Shown here: in pieces, positions 42,763 through 50,169 of the stretch
Layout: every line of letters begins with the position of its first letter
How positions within the stretch are numbered: the first letter of the stretch is position 1
Assembly (NCBI RefSeq): GCF_044762745.1
Contig: NZ_JBIWEX010000002.1
Location: 200,499 to 264,498 of the forward strand
DNA length: 64,000 bases
DNA from: Psychrobacillus sp044762745
Lineage (GTDB): Bacteria > Bacillota > Bacilli > Bacillales_A > Planococcaceae
Direction of reading: 5' to 3'
Notes under the pieces: generated by a model
What the model was told of the DNA's origin: nothing
Databases searched by the model: none
The model's input: only the letters and a program-made list of their open reading frames with translations
Position numbers and translations under genes: made by a program

Positions 42763-45528
42763 TCACCGATTGAAGTTCCATAGCCATTGGCGTTGCCATT
42801 GTTGTTGCCATTGGTGTCGTGATTGTTGTTGCCATTTGTTGTTGTCTTTGTTATTGTCTTTGTTGTCTTTGTTGTTGTCTTTGTTGTTGCCCTTGTTGTT
42901 GTCTTTGTTGTTGTCTTTGTTGTTGCCCTTGTTGTTGTCTTTGTTGTTGTCTTTGTTGTTGTCTTTGTTGTTGTCTTTGTTGCCCTTGTTGTTGTCTTTG
43001 TTGCCCTTGTTGTTGTCTTTGTTGCCCTTGTTGTTGTCTTTGTTGTTGTCTTTGTTGTTGTCTTTGTTGTTGTCTTTGTTGTTGTCTTTGTTGTTGTCTT
43101 TGTTGTTGCCCTTGTCGTTGTCTTTGTTGTTGTCTTTGTTAAGTTTGAAATTCAACGGGACATCCTTTTCTAACGGAGTGTCTGCTGAAGAACCACCGAC
43201 ATGCACGCGGTACTTTCCGTCAACAGTTGCCCACTCGCCGTCAGCCCAATTCGCCAAGTTGTCCGGTTCTTCCGGAATGAAATAGGAGAACGGGTGGTTA
43301 GAGTCAGCATGGTTAATACGCATAGTCACCTGCTTGCTCTTACCGGGCTCAAGATAGACCTTCTCAAAGTTAACAAGACGCTTAGTCGGCTGCCCCGCCT
43401 CGTTTGGTAGGGTCAGATAGACCTGTGCTGCTTCTTTACCAGCAACGTCACCTGTGTTCGTGATCTTGAAGGACACGTCAATACCATTCAACGAGCCTTT
43501 ACCTTGTACCTTCTTCACTTTAAGGTCGTCATATTCGAAAGTAGTGTACGACAAGCCGTAACCGAACGGGAAAACCGGCTTCACTTTGTTTGCCTCATAC
43601 CAGCGGTAGCCCATCTCAAGACCCTCTGTGTACTGAGCAATTAGTTGCTTGGAACCGTCACCGTACGGGCCTGGTCCACCTGGCTTGCCAGTATCTTGAC
43701 GCGTTCCAGGGAATTGCTCTTCTGTCGCGAAGGCAGCTTCACGCTCAGTCGCACCGAACGTCATAGGCAGCTTACCGGAAGGATTGACTTTGCCGTAAAG
43801 CAAGTTGGCCACTGCATTGCCATCCTCCATGCCTGGGAACCAAGCTTCAAGTACTGCAGGTACCTCATCCAACCACGGCATAAGCACCGTACCGGAAGTT
43901 TTTAGGACCACAGCGGTGTTCTCCGCGTTTGCCTCCAATACTGCGGCAATCAGCGGCTCTTGCTCTACCCAGTCCTCATTTTTATCTCGCGTGTCGAGGT
44001 CGATGGCCGGGAAGCCAAGGGTATCGCGGTCCACGGTCTCATGTGGGTTGTCGCCGATCATAAGTAGCACGACGTCGGACTCAGCAGCCAACTTAGCGGC
44101 AGCCTCCGGGTCACGGCCATCGTTGTACGTTACTTCAGTATCGTAGCCCAGCTCCTTGATGACGTTCTCCAGACCCTCTTGCGGGGTCACCGTGTAAGGG
44201 GTCACGACGTTCTCGTTTGTGTCCTTAGTGGATCGCGGGGACATCTTAGCCTCACCGGCGAACCACTCGACGCCGATCAGCGCGATTGACTTCGGCTCTC
44301 CGTCCAGTGGCAAGAAGTTGTCACCGTTCTTCAACAGCACGGCCCCTTCCTCGGCCATCTTCAGTGCGCTGGCACCGTTAGCAATCGGATCGACAATCTC
44401 CGGCAGGAACTTGTCGTAAGGCTCATCCATGTGGCCGTACTCGATCATCTTGATGTAGCGCGGACGAAGCAGATTGTCGATGTCGTCCTCGGTTACCTCA
44501 CCTGAGTCGAGGACATCCTGGATCTTCTCCTGAGTGTAGTACTGAGGTGCCCAGTCTAACTCGACATTCGTGCCCGCCTTAATGGCAGCAACCATGTCGT
44601 GAATCGCGCGACGGTCAGTCATGACGTAACCGTCAAAGCCCCAGTTGTCCCGCAGGGCATCTTGAAGCAATTCAGAGCTGTCACAGGCAAAGGTGCCATT
44701 AACATCCGGGAATGAGCACATCACGGAGGCTGGGTCAGCATCCTTGACGGTCATCTCGAAAGGCAGCATGTACAGTTCGTTCATGGCCTGTGAAGGAACC
44801 TGAACACCCATCGTCCAACGCTCGGTCTCCTGTTCGTTGCCGGCCAAGTGCTTGAGTTGAGCCTGGACCCCTTGGTCCTGGATGCCCTTGACCTGCTCGG
44901 TCGCCAGTATACCCGTCAAGTACGGGTCCTCACTGAAGTATTCATAGATACGGCCACCGTACGGGTGACGTATAAGGTTCATGCCCGGTCCGAGCAACAC
45001 GTGATGCGCGAACGCACGAGTCTCCTCGCCGAGAATTCGGCCTGCCTCATAGTTCAGCTCGCGGTCAAAAGTCGCGGCCATCGCCGGCGTGGACGGTAGT
45101 CCCGTCGCCTCCGGGTCATTGCCACACGATCCACCCTTCACGCCCGTACCACCGTTGGTCATGCGGATTGTGGGGATGCCCAGTTCCTCGATTCCACGGA
45201 TCTGTCTGCCAGTGTCCTGCCACTCGCATCCTGGCAAGGTACCCTCGGGCGCGAATTCACCGTTCTGGTACTTACTTGTACCGCCCTTGTTGATGACAAC
45301 CGTCTCACCGGTGTCGTTCTCATTGAAGCGCGAGATAGCGATTTGCTGGATCTTTTGCTCCATCGTCATCTCATCGAGAAGCAGCTCGGTGCGCTCCTCA
45401 GCAGACAGCTTGGTGTTCATCCAGGGCCTGGCCCCTTCCGTATCTCCGTTCATCGCATTAGCAGGATTTACTAACGAAGACATGGAGATTGTTGCTGTCA
45501 AAAAAATTGAAGTAATTCGTTTTATCAT
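42763..45528 (-). CDS. Secreted GH3-family glycoside hydrolase with an Asn/Lys/Asp repeat tail
   Basis: A 921-aa protein. Residues 1-25 are a signal peptide ending NPANA. The GH3 N domain holds QLKHLAGNEQE (Lys-His pair near 226) and GYVMTDRRAIHD, with Asp near 305 as expected nucleophile; the usual Ser-Asp-Trp is Thr-Asp-Arg here. The GH3 C domain (LLMIGDNPHETVDRD) and a Fn3-like domain (ASYFIPEE region near 780) follow. Residues about 815-905 are tandem NNKD/NKGN repeats. The annotated tail WQQQSRHQWQQQ is probably frameshifted. The catalytic part is GC-rich and actinobacterial in style. The likely substrate is a beta-glucoside or related glycan. ATG 45528 follows AAGGGAGAATTTAAG. Confidence 0.88.
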   Translation of the reverse strand: MIKRITSIFLTATISMSSLVNPANAMNGDTEGARPWMNTKLSAEERTELLLDEMTMEQKIQQIAISRFNENDTGETVVINKGGTSKYQNGEFAPEGTLPGCEWQDTGRQIRGIEELGIPTIRMTNGGTGVKGGSCGNDPEATGLPSTPAMAATFDRELNYEAGRILGEETRAFAHHVLLGPGMNLIRHPYGGRIYEYFSEDPYLTGILATEQVKGIQDQGVQAQLKHLAGNEQETERWTMGVQVPSQAMNELYMLPFEMTVKDADPASVMCSFPDVNGTFACDSSELLQDALRDNWGFDGYVMTDRRAIHDMVAAIKAGTNVELDWAPQYYTQEKIQDVLDSGEVTEDDIDNLLRPRYIKMIEYGHMDEPYDKFLPEIVDPIANGASALKMAEEGAVLLKNGDNFLPLDGEPKSIALIGVEWFAGEAKMSPRSTKDTNENVVTPYTVTPQEGLENVIKELGYDTEVTYNDGRDPEAAAKLAAESDVVLLMIGDNPHETVDRDTLGFPAIDLDTRDKNEDWVEQEPLIAAVLEANAENTAVVLKTSGTVLMPWLDEVPAVLEAWFPGMEDGNAVANLLYGKVNPSGKLPMTFGATEREAAFATEEQFPGTRQDTGKPGGPGPYGDGSKQLIAQYTEGLEMGYRWYEANKVKPVFPFGYGLSYTTFEYDDLKVKKVQGKGSLNGIDVSFKITNTGDVAGKEAAQVYLTLPNEAGQPTKRLVNFEKVYLEPGKSKQVTMRINHADSNHPFSYFIPEEPDNLANWADGEWATVDGKYRVHVGGSSADTPLEKDVPLNFKLNKDNNKDNDKGNNKDNNKDNNKDNNKDNNKDNNKDNNKGNKDNNKGNKDNNKGNKDNNKDNNKDNNKDNNKGNNKDNNKDNNKGNNKDNNKDNKDNNKDNNKWQQQSRHQWQQQWQRQWLWNFNR
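42832..43138. repeat. Tandem repeat tract encoding (N/K)(D/N)-rich tail
   Basis: About 300 bp of degenerate 9- and 12-bp units built on TTGTTGTCTTTG (plus strand). On the coding strand it reads AAC AAC AAA GAC units with occasional GGC. The unit pattern is prone to slippage. Confidence 0.9.
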
Positions 45529-45571
45529 CTTAAATTCTCCCTTACTATCCACTCGTCATTTATTATTGTAA

Positions 45572-45940
45572 TATAACTTATTTTGCCAACTTGTTCTCTC
45601 CCTTGCTAACTATTCCGTGTATTAGTATAGAGGAAAAATATTACACTAGCATGAACGGTTAATTACAAAATCGTAACAAAAAACACGATATTAGTAACAC
45701 TCCTAAAGTCCTGGAAATGGTATTCAAACACTATAACAAGCAATGATTTGCGAAATAAACGATCAAAATAAATCTAAATGATCAATATAAATTATTATTC
45801 AAATTATAATAAAATTAGATAAAAGAACTTCTATTCATCAAATAAGCGTTGTTACTATGATATTTGGAAATCCAATTGAAGGTGGTATGTAATGAATGAA
45901 ATAAGTATTGATCGGTCCTTTAACCAATCCTCGTGCACAT
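45572..45940. other. AT-rich intergenic region beyond the GH3 gene
   Basis: No credible full gene. It probably contains the GH3 promoter. Near 45915-45950 a plus-strand frame reads IGPLTNPRAHIHEQ then stop, possibly the last codons of a lost gene. Confidence 0.4.
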
Positions 45941-45942
45941 AT

Positions 45943-46585
45943 TCATGAACAGTAAATAAGAAAAAAACTCTCACCAATATTTATCGGCAAGAGTTTTATT
46001 AGCTCTTGAATGACGCTTGATTCCTCCATTTCACATACATAGTTTGGGATGAAACCAACTTCCGTACAAAAAGAATCAACTAAATTTCTAAAGCCATAAT
46101 CTGTTGTAATTCCAATAAATTTCGCTTCAGCCAATAATGATAAATCAATCGATTCGCTGGAAGCTAGTGGATGTTTTTGGGGCAATGTAAATTAAAATCG
46201 GTTCTTCAATTAACGGTTTACACTGTATACTTGGGTGACTAATAGGGAAAGTTTAATACATAAATCAATATCCCCATCAGACAGTTGCCTAATAATCTCA
46301 TTAGCTGAGTATGCTAATATCTGTGTTATTTTGACATGTGGATACTTAGTTAAAAATTCTACTAATATTTTTGGGAATATATTTGGTAGAGTAACAGCAA
46401 TTGATAAATTACCTGTTTCAGCTCCAATCATTTCTTTAATCTCAATTTGTCCAACTTCAAGTTCTCTTAAAATACGTTCTACACGTACGATATATTTTTT
46501 TACCAAATGAGGAAAGTTTAATTCTACGACCGACTTTTACAAATAAAGGGACACCTAAGTCTTTCTCAAGTCTATAAAGGAGTGG
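45943..46585 (-). pseudogene. LysR-family regulator pseudogene
   Basis: Three minus-strand pieces line up as one LysR protein. First is YRLEKDLGVPLFVKVGRRIKL (end of the HTH domain, 46510-46585). Second is the linker helix and start of the sensor domain (GNLSIAVTLPNIFPKILVEF, 46210-46506). Third is the end of the sensor domain (SLLAEAKFIGITTDYGFRNL, 45943-46185). Frames change at least twice between them. The first 35-40 residues of the HTH are missing: homology stops where the yjlC ribosome binding site begins. The C terminus runs into a hairpin and is also damaged. Confidence 0.8.
45961..45997 (-). terminator. Hairpin terminator at the end of the LysR pseudogene
   Basis: AAACTCT/AGAGTTT with a T7 run on the minus strand. 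The residual LysR frame continues through it, another sign that the C terminus is not original. Confidence 0.5.
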
Positions 46586-46590
46586 CAAAA

Positions 46591-46983
46591 ATGACAGACA
46601 TGCAAAAAAAAGACTTACTGGATCAACTATTAGATCCCCAAGTACAACAATCACTAACGACTTTAGTGAATGAGCTTCCAAAATTAACTGAAATGATGAC
46701 AATGTTAACAAAGGCTTATGATGTGGCACAAACTCTTGCACAAGATAAAGTGTTCACAAGCGACATGATTAATGCAACAACTGAAATCGTCGGACCAGTT
46801 GTGAAATCTGCAAAAGGCTTAGCAGCGACTGCTATTGAAGCGAAAGACCGTATGGAAATAAGCCACAAGCAAATTGGCTTATTTGGTATGTTAAAACTTC
46901 TTAAAGACCCTCAAGTACAAGGTGTACTACGCTTCGCAAATGCATTCTTAGAAGTAAACAAAGAAAATAAAGAACACAGCTAA
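46591..46983 (+). CDS. yjlC: DUF1641 protein, YjlC-like
   Basis: A 130-aa helical protein of the DUF1641 family (KLTEMMTMLTKAYDVAQTLAQ, then IGLFGMLKLLKDPQVQGVLRFA near the C terminus). In B. subtilis yjlC precedes ndh in an operon controlled by Rex, and the same order is seen here, with 37 bp to the next start. The start is ATG 46591 after AAGGAG. Its function is unknown; an accessory role for the NADH dehydrogenase is suggested by the conserved pairing. Its native promoter region seems to have been replaced by LysR sequence. Confidence 0.9.
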   Translation: MTDMQKKDLLDQLLDPQVQQSLTTLVNELPKLTEMMTMLTKAYDVAQTLAQDKVFTSDMINATTEIVGPVVKSAKGLAATAIEAKDRMEISHKQIGLFGMLKLLKDPQVQGVLRFANAFLEVNKENKEHS

Positions 46984-47020
46984 TAATTCACAATCACTTA
47001 TTAATATGGAGGTTCTACAA

Positions 47021-48211
47021 ATGAAAAAAATTGTTATTCTAGGTGCAGGTTATGGGGGCTTATTAGCTGCATTAACTGTACGTAAATATATAGATGCTAA
47101 CGAAGCAGAAGTAACTGTTGTGAACCAATTTCCAACTCACCAAATTATTACTGAATTACACCGTTTAGCTGGTGGTACAGCGTCTGAGAAAGCTGTTGCA
47201 TTTGATTTACATAAGCTATTCCGAAACAAAGACATCAATCTTAAGATTGCGAAAGTTGAGTCATTCTCAGTTGATCGTAAAGCTGTCATATTAGATAACG
47301 GGGATTCTTTAACGTACGATGAATTAGTTGTCGCTTTAGGGTCAAAAACCGGTTACTTCGGTATCCCAGGTCTTGAAGAAAATTCATTTGTATTAAAATC
47401 AGTGGATGATGCGAATCAACTCCGCGAGCATATCGTCACGAAAATTAAATCTTACGCTGATACTGGCAACAAAGCAGATGCGACAATCGTTATCGGTGGT
47501 GGCGGCTTAACAGGGGTTGAGCTTGTTGGTGAAATCATCGACAACATGCCAAAAATTGCAAAGAAATACGGTGTAAAAGCAAAAGAGTTAGACATAAAAT
47601 TAGTCGAAGCAGGTCCAAGTATCTTACCAGTCCTTCCACAAGAATTAATTGGACGCGCAACTAAATCATTAACCGATCGTGGCGTACATTTGTTAACAGG
47701 TCTACCTGTAACAGGCATTGAAGGCAATGTCGTATCACTCAAAGATGGTCAAAAAATCACTGCCAACACAGTTGTATGGACTGGTGGTGTTGCACAATAC
47801 CCAATTGTTGAAGAATCTGGTTTAGTATGTAACCGTGGGAAAGCGGTGGTAAATGATTTCTTACAATCTGACTCTCATCCTAACGTATTCGTAGTAGGTG
47901 ACGCAGCTGCTGCTTACGCGCCAGGTGCCAACAAAGAAACAGACCGTCCCTACGCACCAACAGCACAAAACGCTTGGCAAATGGGGGAATTAGTTGGTTA
48001 CAATTTATTTGCTTACTTAAACGGTAAAGATATGAATGTTTTTGAGCCAGTAAACTCTGGAACATTAGCTTCTCTTGGCCGCAAAGATGGAGTTGCAATA
48101 ATAGGTGCTAGCAATACGCAATTGAAAGGTCTAACAGCGTCATTAATGAAAGAAGCTTCAAACATTCGTTATTTATCACACATCAAAGCACTTTACGGTT
48201 TAGCTTATTAA
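47021..48211 (+). CDS. ndh: Type II NADH dehydrogenase
   Basis: A 396-aa flavoprotein with two dinucleotide-binding motifs: GAGYGGLLAA near residue 9 (FAD) and IGGGGLTGVELVGEI near residue 160 (NADH). The FAD-binding end FVVGDAAAAYAPG near 293 and the C-terminal membrane-anchoring region (RYLSHIKALYGLAY) follow. It passes electrons from NADH to menaquinone without pumping protons. It is the second gene of the yjlC-ndh operon, behind GGAGGTTCTACAA. Confidence 0.95.
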   Translation: MKKIVILGAGYGGLLAALTVRKYIDANEAEVTVVNQFPTHQIITELHRLAGGTASEKAVAFDLHKLFRNKDINLKIAKVESFSVDRKAVILDNGDSLTYDELVVALGSKTGYFGIPGLEENSFVLKSVDDANQLREHIVTKIKSYADTGNKADATIVIGGGGLTGVELVGEIIDNMPKIAKKYGVKAKELDIKLVEAGPSILPVLPQELIGRATKSLTDRGVHLLTGLPVTGIEGNVVSLKDGQKITANTVVWTGGVAQYPIVEESGLVCNRGKAVVNDFLQSDSHPNVFVVGDAAAAYAPGANKETDRPYAPTAQNAWQMGELVGYNLFAYLNGKDMNVFEPVNSGTLASLGRKDGVAIIGASNTQLKGLTASLMKEASNIRYLSHIKALYGLAY

Positions 48212-48346
48212 GCTTAATTTCACAAAACTCGAACTTATATCGCACTGACTTAAAAAATATGACAAATAAAAACATCTTACGTTGGTAGCAGATATTTATA
48301 TAAATCAATGTTGAGATGTTTTTTCTATGGGAACGGCACTCGAAAT

Positions 48347-48928
48347 TCATGCAAATCGCACACCCAACACTCCTGTGACCAACCCAACAATCGTGCCAAG
48401 TATACATACCCCTAGCCAAATTCTCCTGCTTCGCACTCCTTTCAAAAAACACCATCCTACAACGGCAAGTAAAATGCCTTCTATTAAAAACCAAGGTTCA
48501 AAAATAACCATATCCCACACCACGTATATATCATCGTGGATATTAAATCTTCCATCTTCCAAGCCAATTACATCTGTGGTTTGCAAGACACGATAGACAA
48601 TGCCAAAAATACCGTGAGAAGTGGCTATCGAACACCCTAACACAGTTATAGAAAGCAACAATGAGCGAAGAATTTTACTTTTGCCTATATAAATGAAACC
48701 AAGGCCTACAAATCCCGCAAGAATAAAGATCGGTAACGCTAACCAATTAATTAGTTCAAACTGGGAAGATGTAGCCACGCTAGGTTTTAGTAGGAACAGC
48801 CCTCTTCTTCCACCTAAAGCCCAATATAGGTGTGGCAGCATATAGGCATTGGACCACAGAAAAACAGCGATCCCGGCCCATATAGTTGATTTTGACTGCG
48901 GTGATTTCCACGACAGATTCGTTTCCAC
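48347..48928 (-). CDS. DUF3995-like membrane protein
   Basis: A 193-aa protein with five predicted helices. The segment YMLPHLYWALGGRRGLF after helix 1 has the family's Trp/Tyr-Gly-Gly pattern. Helices follow at WLALPIFILAGFVGLGFIY, SLLLSITVLGCSIA, IFEPWFLIEGILLAVVGW and LGVCILGTIVGLVTGV. Function unknown. Head-to-head with nothing; it converges on ndh. Confidence 0.7.
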   Translation of the reverse strand: METNLSWKSPQSKSTIWAGIAVFLWSNAYMLPHLYWALGGRRGLFLLKPSVATSSQFELINWLALPIFILAGFVGLGFIYIGKSKILRSLLLSITVLGCSIATSHGIFGIVYRVLQTTDVIGLEDGRFNIHDDIYVVWDMVIFEPWFLIEGILLAVVGWCFLKGVRSRRIWLGVCILGTIVGLVTGVLGVRFA

Positions 48929-49193
48929 TAACGATCACCTCGACAGTTTCCTGAGATTAAGTCACAAACAGTTTGTTTATCAAATATCCAATTACCGAAT
49001 TTTCTAAACATTTATTATATAACTATATCAAAAGGCTGACACTACGTTTTCTAGTATCGGTTACATTTTTGAACAACAATATTTTCTTTTAAACGACTTT
49101 ATTATTTATAAAGAGCTTTATTATTTGTGAACAATGTAGCTTTAAAATAAAGTTTATCGATCACCCGACAAACTGAATTAGACTGACTCGTAA
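48929..49193. other. Intergenic stretch without a gene
   Basis: AT-rich, with stop codons in every frame and no ribosome binding site. I see no RNA element here. Confidence 0.5.
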
Positions 49194-49272
49194 AAAAAGC
49201 AGTGACGGACTAGGAATTCGAAAGACCTAGACTGCCGCTGCTTTTATTGTGCTAACGTAATCCGGTTAGCGT
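49194..49272 (-). terminator. Terminator hairpins after the reductase gene
   Basis: Two hairpins lie in series: AAAAGCAG...CTAGG/CCTAG...CTGCTTTT (49194-49247) and GCTAAC/GTTAGC (49251-49272), 20-100 bp after the stop. Confidence 0.6.
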
Positions 49273-49292
49273 AATTACTTTAGGTGACAAGG

Positions 49293-49868
49293 TCATCTAA
49301 CCGTCTGGTAAACGAGACCTATGGCTCCAGAATCAAATGTCTTGTTTTCGATAAGTTTAAGATTGATCTTCTCCTTGAGACCTTGGAATAACGGCAACCC
49401 GCTGCCGACCAGGACGGGAGAAACCGTAATTTTATACTCATCAATTAAATCAAGCTGCATAAGGTAGTGTGCGAATCTAGGACTGCCTAGGATGACCATA
49501 TCCTTACCTGGCTGCTGTTTGAGGTTGTTGATCTCTTCCTCGACATCTTCTTTCACTAGTCTGGAATTGTTCCATTCGACTTTCTCCAGCGTCGCGGAAA
49601 AAACGATTTTGGCTGTCTTTTCGATCCACTCGGCATGATTCCGTTCATACTGCGAAGCTGATGGGTTCGAAGGCACAGATGGCCAGTAACTGTGCATCAT
49701 CTGATAAGTCCCACGTCCCCAAATGACAGTGTCGGCAGTACTCAGAATTTCTTTCGCGTGTTTCTCCAAATCAGAATCGTAGGAAACCCAGCCAATGTCC
49801 ATTTCACCGTTTGGCCCTTCTACAAAACCGTCAAGCGATGCGTGCAGAAATAGAACGAGTTTTCTCAT
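49293..49868 (-). CDS. Dihydrofolate reductase-like (RibD C-terminal domain) protein
   Basis: A 191-aa protein of the YwjB/YyaP group: LVLFLHASLDGFVEGPNGEMDIGW at the start, then DTVIWGRGTYQMM near residue 65, GKDMVILGSPRFAHYLMQ near 125 and SPVLVGSGLPLFQG near 155. These are NADPH-fold enzymes related to bacterial DHFR and pyrimidine reductases; true substrates are unknown. The start at MRKLVLF follows AAAGGAGAACTGAAA; the upstream 38 codons are not used. Confidence 0.9.
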   Translation of the reverse strand: MRKLVLFLHASLDGFVEGPNGEMDIGWVSYDSDLEKHAKEILSTADTVIWGRGTYQMMHSYWPSVPSNPSASQYERNHAEWIEKTAKIVFSATLEKVEWNNSRLVKEDVEEEINNLKQQPGKDMVILGSPRFAHYLMQLDLIDEYKITVSPVLVGSGLPLFQGLKEKINLKLIENKTFDSGAIGLVYQTVR

Positions 49869-50059
49869 TTTCAGTTCTCCTTTGTTCATGAGGGATGTCA
49901 CATTATACTTTGCAGTTCGATTCACATCGATAGAATTATTAACGTTATTGGCAAAGTCAAGTTTAGCACACATCACAATCAATAATTTCTTCTAAACGTT
50001 GGACATAATTCACCTCTAATTTTATTTTCAACTACCTACCAATTCTAATTAAATAAAAA

Positions 50060-50097
50060 AATAACCACTTGTGGATATCATATCCCAAGCGGTTATT
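50060..50097 (-). terminator. Terminator after glmS
   Basis: ATAACCACTTG/CAAGCGGTTAT with a 14-nt loop, one mismatch. It lies 75 bp after the glmS stop. Confidence 0.6.
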
Positions 50098-50169
50098 CTT
50101 ATCAAACTTTATTACAAATTATCAATCTTTTTTACAAAGAAACAAAATACCCCAAAAACCAATTTCTAA

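Noticed and set aside
42832..43138. CRISPR-like array
   Set aside because: The repeats are short degenerate coding units without spacers; no cas genes are nearby.
42635..43285. Plus-strand frames full of Leu, Cys or Val repeats opposite the GH3 repeat tail
   Set aside because: They are antisense images of the AAC/AAA/GAC repeat; no ribosome binding site and no domain beyond the low-complexity stretch.
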